A stretch of DNA of 64,000 bases. Origin: Niallia endozanthoxylica (GTDB lineage: Bacteria > Bacillota > Bacilli > Bacillales > Cytobacillaceae). The notes beneath the pieces are model-generated. The model was not told where the DNA came from, ran no database searches, and worked only from the letters and a program-made list of their open reading frames with translations. Position numbers and translations under genes: made by a program. This document shows, one piece after another, positions 16,089 through 24,233 of this stretch (position 1 is its first letter; every line of letters begins with the position of its first letter). The stretch is taken from assembly GCF_008710145.1 (NCBI RefSeq), contig NZ_VYKL01000028.1:1-64000 (forward strand), written 5' to 3'.

Positions 16089-17066
16089 CTAAATGCTGAT
16101 TGTTTCCTCTGTTAATGGCTTCTTTTGCCCGATTGAACTGGCAAACTGCACAATTGCCATACCCGTTACCCATTCGGGGATTGGCTCATAAAAAGCTACC
16201 TGATTCTCAAAGTTTTGAAGAGCTCCCATAAGGACAAGCCAATTGTGAATTTCCTGTCCGCCATTGCCCCCATTTTCTTCAATAAAATCAGAAGTCCAGC
16301 TTCTTAAAGACTTGTAATCTTTTTCCGTAATCAGTTTTAAAAATTGACGATCCCATTCTTCATTCACAGGTCCCGTCTTTAAGCTCGTCACTCTTGTTTT
16401 TCTCGTTTCTAAGTATTCATCCAGCTGTTCAATCTCTTGACGGCCATTTTTTAAAATTTGAATCAGGCCTTGATCTTCTTCTTTTTGACTATCAATTTTT
16501 GGAATCGGAACCCAGTGTGATAAACCGCCTGAAGCCACAATGGCTACCTTTTTATCAGATTCCCAAGTTTCAATGGCTTTTCTCACCAATTCTCCCACCT
16601 GAAAACAACGATCCATTGTCGGAAGTGGAGGTGCAGTAGTATTGACTGCAATTGGCACAACCGGAATATCTAACTCTTCATTTAAGAAATAGACTGCTTG
16701 TGTATGACCATGGTCCACTTTCATTCGCATTGTAAATGCAAAATCAACATTATTTTCCAATCCTATGTTAAGGATATGTTTTGCTAAATCTTTTTCGACA
16801 GGAATATCATATTCTGGAATATGCCAATCTCCCCAGCCCTCACAGCGATCAATTCCAATCGTAAAGGATGGCATTTGATCATAAAAATAGCTATTAAAAT
16901 GGTCATCTGAAATAAGAACAATAATCTCCGCACCACTTTCTTTTAACCATTTCTTCATTTCAGCAGCCTTTTGTAGAAAGCGCTGTCCTTTATCTCCTGC
17001 AGCCTCCTCGCTTGTCATAATCATTGGACTATGTGACATCGCGATACCCGCAATTAACTTCGCCAT
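16089..17066 (-). CDS. type III extradiol dioxygenase, LigB superfamily
   Basis: Class III extradiol dioxygenases cleave protocatechuate, gallate, 2,3-dihydroxyphenylpropionate or aminophenols with Fe(II). They are unrelated in fold to XylE-type enzymes. Visible residues are His12 (MSHSPMIM) and His56 (SDDHFNSYF) as metal ligands, a VDHGHTQ segment around residue 120 and the ASGGLSHWVP segment of the active site. At 325 residues it contains the catalytic domain; no separate small LigA-type subunit is seen. It sits between a hydrolase and a FAD synthetase-like gene in an evident operon with the flavin reductase and monooxygenase 2. The exact substrate is open. Confidence 0.85.
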   Translation of the reverse strand: MAKLIAGIAMSHSPMIMTSEEAAGDKGQRFLQKAAEMKKWLKESGAEIIVLISDDHFNSYFYDQMPSFTIGIDRCEGWGDWHIPEYDIPVEKDLAKHILNIGLENNVDFAFTMRMKVDHGHTQAVYFLNEELDIPVVPIAVNTTAPPLPTMDRCFQVGELVRKAIETWESDKKVAIVASGGLSHWVPIPKIDSQKEEDQGLIQILKNGRQEIEQLDEYLETRKTRVTSLKTGPVNEEWDRQFLKLITEKDYKSLRSWTSDFIEENGGNGGQEIHNWLVLMGALQNFENQVAFYEPIPEWVTGMAIVQFASSIGQKKPLTEETISI

Positions 17067-17085
17067 TTTCCCACTTCCTTTTCTT

Positions 17086-17910
17086 TTATATAGTTACTAA
17101 CATGTCATTTGAAATGACATTAGCAGCAATTTGACGGTGCCAAAGAATAGATAGTTCCCCTGCCATATGTGAAGGTAGCCTGTGACAAGTTTGAACTACA
17201 GATTCCTCTGTCACGACCAATTCTGTTTTGAAAGAAGCCAACCCTTTTTTCAAGGTCACCATATAATGTCCTGGAGATGGCAGCGTATGATAGGATTCAA
17301 GATGGATTGAAACTCCATCCCAGTTTGCTTTCACTTCATATGGACGTCCTAGAAAATGCGGGATTTCTTCTACCAAACCTTTTATCAGCCTTTCTCTAAT
17401 ACAGGTGGAGCTAACTTTTTCTCCATTGCATTCCACTTTTTCTACCTTTGTCACTTCAATCAATCCACCGGAATCATTCTTTAACCGGTCTAAATTTCCA
17501 AGCCCTCGCGATCCATAGGAAAAATCAAAGCCAGCGACTGCATGGACGACACCAAGTTTTAACAAATATTGAGCGACAAATGCCTCTGGCGGCAGCGAAG
17601 CAAACTCCTTCTCAAATTGAACAATGTAAAAGAGGTCCACTCCAAGCTGTTCTAACATTTCTTCTTTCTCTGATAATGTCATTAAGTAGCACACTTGCTT
17701 TTTTCCATTAGAAATAACGGTTTTCGGATGTGGAAAAAAACTCATGACAGCTAAGTGAACATTCTTTTCCTTTGCCTTTTGTAAGGCCGTTTGGATAACT
17801 TTCCGATGCCCGTGATGAAGACCATCAAAAAAACCTAATGCCATAACAGATGGTTTTGCTATCTTTTGCCAGCTCGTTACATTTCCTCGGGTTAAATAAA
17901 TCGTTTCCAT
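17086..17910 (-). CDS. RibF-like FAD synthetase, cluster-specific copy 2
   Basis: This is a paralogue of the gene at 8055. The nucleotidyltransferase domain shows MALGFFDGLHHGHRKVI near residue 25, FFPHPKTVI, HAVAGFDFSYGSRGLGN and the SSTCIRERL signature. The C-terminal kinase-like part is shortened (274 residues in all) and has no clear PTAN motif, so FMN adenylylation is the likelier activity. It lies 20 bp after the LigB dioxygenase gene's start side and 35 bp before the flavin reductase, between them in the operon. Each monooxygenase in the cluster is thus paired with its own FAD synthetase-like gene, presumably to sustain a high FAD supply. Confidence 0.83.
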   Translation of the reverse strand: METIYLTRGNVTSWQKIAKPSVMALGFFDGLHHGHRKVIQTALQKAKEKNVHLAVMSFFPHPKTVISNGKKQVCYLMTLSEKEEMLEQLGVDLFYIVQFEKEFASLPPEAFVAQYLLKLGVVHAVAGFDFSYGSRGLGNLDRLKNDSGGLIEVTKVEKVECNGEKVSSTCIRERLIKGLVEEIPHFLGRPYEVKANWDGVSIHLESYHTLPSPGHYMVTLKKGLASFKTELVVTEESVVQTCHRLPSHMAGELSILWHRQIAANVISNDMLVTI

Positions 17911-17945
17911 GCAGTCCTCGCTCCTTTCACTTAATTTGTGAGTGC

Positions 17946-18413
17946 TTAAATCGTTGTTAGTGAACGGTATTTTCCACTATAAAAAATAAGTGGTTCCGCC
18001 TCATCATCAATAGTAATATCCGTCACTTTTCCTATAAACAAAGTATGGTCACCTTCGACGTACTCAGCAGAAACTTCACAAGCAATTTGTGTCACTGCCC
18101 CAGGAATGACTGGCTTCCCATCCAGACGATCAAACTCTACTTCTACATCTTTCTTTTGTCCTGCAAAAATCATAGAGACTTCTTGTTGTTCGGCACTTAA
18201 TATATTGACTGTAAATGTTTTGCTTTCTTTGATTTTATTTAAAATCTTCGCTTTTTCTCCTATCGAAATCACTACTAATTTTGGATCAAGGGATACAGAC
18301 ATAAAAGCATTTGCTGTCATTCCATGAGTCCCTTCTCCATGCACCTCTGTAGCGATAACTGTTACACCTGTTGCGAATTTTCCCATTGCTGTACGAAATT
18401 GACAATCATCCAT
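17946..18413 (-). CDS. flavin reductase (HpaC/HsaB-like)
   Basis: This small reductase of two-component flavin monooxygenases uses NAD(P)H to make FADH2 that diffuses to the oxygenase. The domain starts at FRTAMGKFATGVTVIAT and continues with GMTANAFMSVSLDPKLVVISI, the typical flavin-binding strand, and ends in FYSGKYRSL. Length is about 155 residues from the ATG at 18413. GGAGG lies 11 bases upstream of that ATG, which is why I prefer it to the longer frame. It lies directly downstream of monooxygenase 2 (85 bp). It is the only such reductase in the cluster and probably serves both oxygenases. Confidence 0.9.
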   Translation of the reverse strand: MDDCQFRTAMGKFATGVTVIATEVHGEGTHGMTANAFMSVSLDPKLVVISIGEKAKILNKIKESKTFTVNILSAEQQEVSMIFAGQKKDVEVEFDRLDGKPVIPGAVTQIACEVSAEYVEGDHTLFIGKVTDITIDDEAEPLIFYSGKYRSLTTI

Positions 18414-18497
18414 TTTTCTATAAACCTCCAAAGTTGAATTTCCATGTACCAAGCCGGCAATTTTAAATCGACTTGGTACATATGATGCTTTACTTTC

Positions 18498-19685
18498 TTA
18501 ACCTCTTACACCTGAATCAAATCCAAATAGTTCTTGGCCATATGCTGCAACAGAATCTTCATATAAAGAAGTCTTATGTGTTGCGACAGATAAAATATCT
18601 CTAATCATAAGCTCAATGACTCCGCCTTTATAAAGAGCACCTCCGCCTAGCGTTAAGAGAATTCTTACAGCAATATCTGTACATGTTTTTGTAATTTGTG
18701 TTCGGATTGCAAAGAATTCGGCACGGCTTGTTTTACGGCCGTCTTTTTCATAGTTTTCTAACAGTGTTAAATACTTGTCCATTAAGCTTTCAGCAGAATG
18801 GAACTGTGTCATAATTTCCGCTAGTACCCTTTGACTGCGAGGTGATTCGCTTTCTCTCACTCCATCCATTAAACGAACACGATTTTCCGTAGCCTTTTTA
18901 AACTCTTCGATTAATCGTTCTGCCCCACCTAATGCCATGTTTGGAAATCCAAGATAAAAGGCTGGGTAAAATGGAACATGGTATAATGGATAATCCTTAT
19001 CGTAATCTGCTTCAGGCGGTCTTCCTGTTGCATCTGCTGCGTTTAAGCGTAAAACTCTCTCCATTGGGACGTAAACATTATCTGCAACGACTTGGTTGGA
19101 GCCGCTTCCTCTTAATCCAAATGTATCCCAGTTTTTAACAATTTGAACTTCTGATGCCTTTAGCATTGGCAAGCAAACTTCTGGTTTATCGCTATCAGGG
19201 AATTGAATCTCCACGCCAAGTCCGATCCAATCACTATATAAGCAGCCGCTGGCAAAATTCCATTTACCACTGATGCGATATCCATCTCCATCTTTTTCTG
19301 CCTTCCCTACTGCAGCAAACACATCACAGATTAATCCGCCTTGGTTCACGATTTCATCGCGGCCTTTTTCAGGAAGATAAGCTGGAAGAATATTGTGTAA
19401 CGGATAGAGATACGTCAACCAGCCTGCTGAAACATTGTGATAAGAAACGGTACGGACAATTTTTGCGAATGTTTTCAAGTCAACTTGTGGACCGCCATAC
19501 TTCTTCGGTAACATGATTCTTGAAATTTGTGTTTCCTTTATAAGATTGATGACGTTTTCAGAAATGCTAGCGTTTTTTTCTGCTTCTTGTGCTTCCTTTT
19601 CTGCTAATTCACCAATTTTTCTTGCTCCTTCTAATAGCATTTCTTCGACTGTTTGTTCTTGCGCTTTTATCATTTGAGTTACCAT
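18498..19685 (-). CDS. acyl-CoA dehydrogenase-fold flavin monooxygenase, copy 2
   Basis: This 395-residue group D oxygenase component is homologous along its whole length to the one at 9145. The beta domain carries GDGYRISGKWNFASGCLYSDW and FGLRGSGSNQVVADNVYVP, and the C-terminal bundle carries LGGGALYKGGVIELMIRDI. It heads an operon with the flavin reductase, FAD synthetase-like gene, LigB dioxygenase and hydrolase. This suggests it hydroxylates the ring to the diol cleaved by LigB. GGGGA precedes the ATG. A perfect cre match (19722-19735) and a TCTGAAAATT-like word (19792-19801) lie upstream, pointing to carbon-catabolite control plus specific regulation. Confidence 0.87.
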   Translation of the reverse strand: MVTQMIKAQEQTVEEMLLEGARKIGELAEKEAQEAEKNASISENVINLIKETQISRIMLPKKYGGPQVDLKTFAKIVRTVSYHNVSAGWLTYLYPLHNILPAYLPEKGRDEIVNQGGLICDVFAAVGKAEKDGDGYRISGKWNFASGCLYSDWIGLGVEIQFPDSDKPEVCLPMLKASEVQIVKNWDTFGLRGSGSNQVVADNVYVPMERVLRLNAADATGRPPEADYDKDYPLYHVPFYPAFYLGFPNMALGGAERLIEEFKKATENRVRLMDGVRESESPRSQRVLAEIMTQFHSAESLMDKYLTLLENYEKDGRKTSRAEFFAIRTQITKTCTDIAVRILLTLGGGALYKGGVIELMIRDILSVATHKTSLYEDSVAAYGQELFGFDSGVRG

Positions 19686-19721
19686 ATATACATCCCCTTT
19701 ATGAGTTAATGATTTATTGGG

Positions 19722-19735
19722 TGTTATCGCTTACA
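19722..19735. promoter_or_regulatory. cre (CcpA) site before the monooxygenase 2 operon
   Basis: TGTTATCGCTTACA fits TGWNANCGNTNWCA at every position, 37-50 bases upstream of the start codon. It is nearly identical to sites at 47059 and 55680. Confidence 0.7.
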
Positions 19736-19791
19736 ACATTTACACCTTTTTAAATGTGTTTTGCTGATTAACTATAGTTTAATTAATTCCC

Positions 19792-19801
19792 AATTTTCAG
19801 A
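19792..19801 (-). promoter_or_regulatory. TCTGAAAATT motif before the monooxygenase 2 operon
   Basis: The minus strand reads TCTGAAAATT, matching the word found upstream of catechol dioxygenase 1. It is a candidate regulator site. Confidence 0.35.
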
Positions 19802-19953
19802 CTAGAACAAAAATGATTCATGTTTAATCATTTAAACAGACAATTTTTGTTCATTTTGATTATTTTTAATACTCTTCCAAAATTTCCATACAAAACAAAA
19901 GCAAGTAGCGGAAGACATGTTGCCCTCCACTACTTGCTTTATTTTTTCAACGA

Positions 19954-21816
19954 TTAATCTAGCGAAAATTCCCCTATGGCGATTAACGCTTTTAAGATTA
20001 ATAGTAATTGGTGCATTTCCTCCGGATCACGCAGGTCTTTTTCTAATAATTCTTCCATTCTTCTAATTCGATGTCTGAGCCCGCTCATGGAAAGGGCCAG
20101 ATCACTCATCGTTTGCTCAAGTTTCCCGCCATTTGATAGAAATACAAATAAGGTTTTCAAAAGTTCGATATTTCTTGAATCTTCCAATTGATAGAGGGAG
20201 CCAAGCTCCTTTTTTGCGACCATTTTAATCCCCTTTAGATTATTAGAATTAATTAAGATTCCCACAATCCCTAGAGAATCGAAAGAAACAATGCTTTTTT
20301 GCAAAGTTAGTTTTAATGCAATGGAAGCTTCTTCGTAATAGGCAGCAGCTTCCTTGATATCATATCCTTCATTACTTATTCCTAATTTAAAATCTTCATT
20401 TGGAAAGGCTTGTTCCAAAAACTGATATAGTTCAAGCATGGCTTTATGAATGGAGAAAGTCTTCTGCTGTTTAATCATTAATAACACTAATTTACCTTCA
20501 CGCTGGCCAATTAAACTTTGATACTTATGGTCACTGAAATATTCAAAGATGGCCTCTAAAACCTGCTCCTGCAGGTAAAATTCTTCCTCAATAGATAAAG
20601 TGGCGTTTTGCGTTTTACGAAATTCCATTGCCACTACGTAATAGGGCTTGTCCAAATCCAAATTCGCATATTTTCCCCTTTGGATAATCTCATGAGGTGG
20701 AACTTGTGCTTGGAGAATTTGCTCTAAAAAATTTCCTTTCATCCGTTCAAACGATTCGAATCTTGTTTTCTCATTTAATAGAATCAGTGAGACAGCGTTT
20801 GCAAAGCGATCTAATAGTAAGTAATCCTTTTCTTCATGATGATTTTTTCCATCATTGTATAGAAAGGAACAATATCCGAGTACCTTTTTTTCTACAAAAA
20901 TAGGAGAAATCAGTTTTTCTTGCCTCTCTGTTTTAATGGTCTTTTTCCCGATTGGTAACAAGAGTTGACTCTTACTCTTCCGAAGATATTCTTTCATATC
21001 CCAATCTAATTCATGATACATATTTTCTGTTAACCCTGCATAAGTGATCGTTCGAAGTTCCTTATCTTCAATAACGATTGGAATATTCGTAGTATTAAAT
21101 ACCATGTTGGTAATTGTTTCTAAGTCTGTTCCATTGGCAATTTCTTCGTTAAGCTTTTTTTGGAATTCGGTTAATTGTGTCAAAAAGCTCTGTTGTTCCA
21201 GGAGTTGTTCATAGGTATACTCTAACTCTTCCATGATTGGGGTTTCTTGATAAAAGGAAAGTTCCTCCTCCATCATGCTATCCCATTCTTTCTTTGTTCT
21301 TGTGATCCACGTACAAACAGAATCTCCTTTCCCCACACAAGTCGTTTCCTTTGCTAAAACCGTTTGTCCACATATAGTTGTCATAAAGCCGCTTGAATAA
21401 CCAATCAAGGTATGACAAACTTGCGTATGGGATAACCCCAGTCTTTTCACATGCTCTACAGCTTCGTAAGAATCAATCCAAGTCCCGCTTCCGTGGAGTG
21501 AAACAATCTGGTCATGTTCATTAAATTCTGCTGAACATTGATGGGTAAATCCACGTATATGCCCATTCTCCATATGGACAATGGGACCTTGCTCAATCAG
21601 TGTTTTAACAGAAATATTCTTTTTTAACGCTTCCTTCGCATCATTTACACCCATTTCCCAACCAAAACGGACTAAAAACCCTTTGATCCTTTCGAGTCCA
21701 ATATTTTTTACCAGCTGGTGCCGCATAATCCCTAAAGCACTTGAAGACGTAGCCATCGGCCGATCAGCTATAATCATTTCCTCATTGTAAGCTTCATCAT
21801 TTATATTAATAATCAT
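19954..21816 (-). CDS. aromatic-responsive regulator: XylR-N/V4R plus PucR-type HTH, copy 2
   Basis: This has the same layout as the gene at 5624: an N-terminal XylR-N region (ATSSSALGIMRHQLV then GLERIKGFLVRFGWEMG), V4R (VCHTLIGYSSGF, ETTCVGKGDSVCTWI; about 120-190), a helical linker, a GAF-like centre, and a C-terminal PucR-type HTH (LFVFLSNGGKLEQTMSDLAL, then GLRHRIRRMEELLEKD). At about 620 residues it lacks any AAA+ domain. I prefer the ATG at 21816 over a GTG at 21825, because AGGTGA then lies at a usable distance. The position next to the monooxygenase 2 operon suggests it controls it. Confidence 0.86.
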   Translation of the reverse strand: MIININDEAYNEEMIIADRPMATSSSALGIMRHQLVKNIGLERIKGFLVRFGWEMGVNDAKEALKKNISVKTLIEQGPIVHMENGHIRGFTHQCSAEFNEHDQIVSLHGSGTWIDSYEAVEHVKRLGLSHTQVCHTLIGYSSGFMTTICGQTVLAKETTCVGKGDSVCTWITRTKKEWDSMMEEELSFYQETPIMEELEYTYEQLLEQQSFLTQLTEFQKKLNEEIANGTDLETITNMVFNTTNIPIVIEDKELRTITYAGLTENMYHELDWDMKEYLRKSKSQLLLPIGKKTIKTERQEKLISPIFVEKKVLGYCSFLYNDGKNHHEEKDYLLLDRFANAVSLILLNEKTRFESFERMKGNFLEQILQAQVPPHEIIQRGKYANLDLDKPYYVVAMEFRKTQNATLSIEEEFYLQEQVLEAIFEYFSDHKYQSLIGQREGKLVLLMIKQQKTFSIHKAMLELYQFLEQAFPNEDFKLGISNEGYDIKEAAAYYEEASIALKLTLQKSIVSFDSLGIVGILINSNNLKGIKMVAKKELGSLYQLEDSRNIELLKTLFVFLSNGGKLEQTMSDLALSMSGLRHRIRRMEELLEKDLRDPEEMHQLLLILKALIAIGEFSLD

Positions 21817-21899
21817 CCCATTCACCTACTTAATAAATAAACCATAAAAAAATATTTTAATTTTTTGTATATTAAAATTATATCATAGTAGAAAAAATG

Positions 21900-21961
21900 A
21901 AAAAATAAGATTGCTGACGTCTGCCGCTTTACCGTATTCACGCAGAAGATGACAGCAATCT
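21900..21961 (-). terminator. terminator of the amidohydrolase gene
   Basis: AGATTGCTG (21908-21916) pairs with CAGCAATCT (21953-21961), with more pairing inside (CTGC/GCAG). TTATTTTTT follows on the minus strand. Confidence 0.85.
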
Positions 21962-21974
21962 ATGAATGTTACGT

Positions 21975-23555
21975 CTAGTTTCGTTCAAAAACAATTTTCC
22001 CGGCAACAACGGTTTTGACTGCTTTTGCTTCAAGCATTTCTTCTGATGTCCCTTTAAATAAATCACGGTCAAAAATGGAAAAGTCTGCATCGTAGCCTGG
22101 TTTAATTAACCCGCGTTCATGCTCTTTACATATAGCTTGTGCACTGCCCACTGTATAGGAACGAATTGCCTCAAAGCGGGATAATTTTTGTTCAGAAAGA
22201 TACCCATCATGCTTTTGGCCTGGTTTTTTTCTCTCAACCGCTGCATAAATCGTTGCGATTGGATTAATGTCTTCTACGGGTGCATCCGTTCCTGCGGCAC
22301 ACATAATTCCTTTATTCAATAACGTTTTCCATGCGTATGCATAATCAAGACGCTCTTCACCAAGTCGATTCATCACCCACGGAAAGTCCGACGGGACAAA
22401 CATAGGTTGGATATCAATCACAACTGGTAACTTGGAGATTCTTTCGACTAAATCTTCGCGTAATACACAAGCATGAATTAAACGGTCTCTTTTGCCAATA
22501 GGTGCAGGATATTTTTCTAATAAAGTGATGATTTGCTCAGCGCCTCTGTCCCCAATCATATGAACAGCCACTGCTTCATTACATGTTCGTGCGAGCTTCA
22601 CTAATTCTTCCAGTTCCTCATCGGCATGAATTAAAATGCCACGATTACTCAGGTTGTCTGAGTAAGGTTTAGATAAGGCTGCCGTCGAACCGCCTAATGC
22701 GCCGTCCGTAAAGATTTTCATCGCACCCGGTTCTACAAAAGGTTCATCATATTGGACATGATTCTCCATCATTTCTTTAAATACAGCATGATGGCGCAAT
22801 AAATGGACTCGAAAATGATGTTTTTTTCCAACGACTTGTAAAAATGCCTTCAACGGATTGCTATAGCGGCCAAAATAATGCATATCTTCTGTGTGTCCGC
22901 CCGTTAATCCTTTTGATAACATATCATCAATACAAAGATTTAGTGCATGGACTAAGTCTTGAATATAATCTTCCCCGGCCCTTGGGATGGCATTGGTTAC
23001 CACATTCATCGCTTGATCGTACAAAAGACCATTTAATTTCCCCTCAGGACTGTGTCCAATTTCTCCGCCTGCAGGAGACTGTAATTCTTCATGAACACCA
23101 CCCGCTTCAAACGCTGCCGTGTTTCCTAAGACGACGTGGTGACAAATTCTTGTTAAAAGGATAGGTTCTTTTCTAATTTCATCAAGTTCTTGTTTGGTTG
23201 GAATTCTGCCGTCCGCAAAGTTATTTTCGTTCCACCCTTCTCCAAAAAGCCATTTATCCGGCGGAGTTGTTTTTGCCGCTTCTTTAATCATATTAAGCAT
23301 CTCTTCAGCTGAACCTGCTTTGGATAAATCAAGTCGAATTAATTTTTCTCCTTGGAATATCATATGCAGATGACTATCCACAAAGCCTGGATACATCGCA
23401 GCACTCTGTAAATCGATTTTTTCATCCGCTTGGTTACTTAATTCAGCAAAGGTGCCAACTGCTATAATTTTGTCGTCCTCCACAAGTACAGCTTCTACAG
23501 TTTCGTTTTCTTTCTCCATCGTATAGATGGTACCACCATACCAAAGTTGTTTCAT
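21975..23555 (-). CDS. metal-dependent amidohydrolase, YtcJ-like
   Basis: This 526-residue amidohydrolase of the superfamily-3 type hydrolyses C-N bonds of amides, hydantoins or similar compounds. The metal-site motif GFVDSHLHM (about 55-63) is present, with the carboxylate or lysine region KIFTDGALGGSTA, histidines in AVHMIGDRG and HACVLRED, and the final aspartate in AAGTDAPVEDINP. The C-terminal strand (PGYDADFSIFDRD) completes the composite barrel. It stands alone with its own terminator, upstream of the second regulator and in the same direction. A link to the aromatic pathway, for example by releasing an aromatic amine from an amide, is possible but unproven. Confidence 0.85.
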   Translation of the reverse strand: MKQLWYGGTIYTMEKENETVEAVLVEDDKIIAVGTFAELSNQADEKIDLQSAAMYPGFVDSHLHMIFQGEKLIRLDLSKAGSAEEMLNMIKEAAKTTPPDKWLFGEGWNENNFADGRIPTKQELDEIRKEPILLTRICHHVVLGNTAAFEAGGVHEELQSPAGGEIGHSPEGKLNGLLYDQAMNVVTNAIPRAGEDYIQDLVHALNLCIDDMLSKGLTGGHTEDMHYFGRYSNPLKAFLQVVGKKHHFRVHLLRHHAVFKEMMENHVQYDEPFVEPGAMKIFTDGALGGSTAALSKPYSDNLSNRGILIHADEELEELVKLARTCNEAVAVHMIGDRGAEQIITLLEKYPAPIGKRDRLIHACVLREDLVERISKLPVVIDIQPMFVPSDFPWVMNRLGEERLDYAYAWKTLLNKGIMCAAGTDAPVEDINPIATIYAAVERKKPGQKHDGYLSEQKLSRFEAIRSYTVGSAQAICKEHERGLIKPGYDADFSIFDRDLFKGTSEEMLEAKAVKTVVAGKIVFERN

Positions 23556-23825
23556 CCTATAGCTTCCTTTCCAGAAATCAGTGTGAATCCAACATTCGCA
23601 AGTTATTTATCCTTTCCTGCCATTTTACGCACAATCTTTATTCCTTTATATCCTTAACCAATTATTTGTATAAAAAACATGCAACACCTTGCGTTGGATA
23701 AACATAGAAAATGATTCACATATTGTACACTTTTAATAGATATGATTCGTGATATACTCTTATCAAGAAAGAAATGTGAAATAAATCACAAAATAACTTC
23801 TTAAAATTCTTCGAGGTGAAAAATC

Positions 23826-24116
23826 ATGCAAATTACAATGTCTGATAAAGCAGTAGAATGGTACAAAGAAGATTTATCATTAACTGAAGGCGATTTTGTA
23901 AGATTTTATGTCCGATACGGCGGTTTAAACTCTTTTGTAAAGGGATTTTCTTTAGGAATTGATAAAGATAGACCGGAACAATCTCATACTCGAATGGAGA
24001 AAGATGGTATAACCTTCTTTATTGAAGATGATGATACTTGGTATTTTGATGATAAAGATTTACTGATTGATTTTAATGAGAAATTAGAAGAACCTGTATT
24101 TTCACAGAGAATGTAA
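23826..24116 (+). CDS. HesB/YneR-like protein
   Basis: This 96-residue protein of the HesB-like (iron-sulfur biosynthesis) fold belongs to the subgroup exemplified by Bacillus YneR. The start MQITMSDKAVEWYKEDL and the strand DFVRFYVRYGG are characteristic. It lacks the three conserved cysteines that A-type scaffold proteins use to hold a cluster, so a scaffold function is doubtful. GAGGTGAAAAATC precedes the ATG. Monocistronic, with a shared terminator at 24184. Confidence 0.85.
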   Translation: MQITMSDKAVEWYKEDLSLTEGDFVRFYVRYGGLNSFVKGFSLGIDKDRPEQSHTRMEKDGITFFIEDDDTWYFDDKDLLIDFNEKLEEPVFSQRM

Positions 24117-24183
24117 GTTCTTTTACACCCCCATCATTCCATTATGAATATTACATTTTCATTCATTACTCTATCATGAAAAA

Positions 24184-24226
24184 TGCCAGACACCATTCCA
24201 TTTGCGGATGATGTCTGGCACTTTTT
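24184..24226. terminator. bidirectional terminator
   Basis: TGCCAGACA (24184-24192) pairs with TGTCTGGCA (24212-24220) with inner ACCAT-type pairing and a following CTTTTT. It serves the convergent genes ending at 24116 and 24234. It shares its core with the hairpin at 13657. Confidence 0.88.
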
Positions 24227-24233
24227 GCTCTTA

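Noticed and set aside
4697..21816. Sigma-54 control of the aromatic cluster, suggested by the XylR-like N-terminal domains
   Set aside because: The regulators have no AAA+ sigma-54 interaction domain, and I saw no convincing GG-N10-GC promoter elements upstream of the operons.
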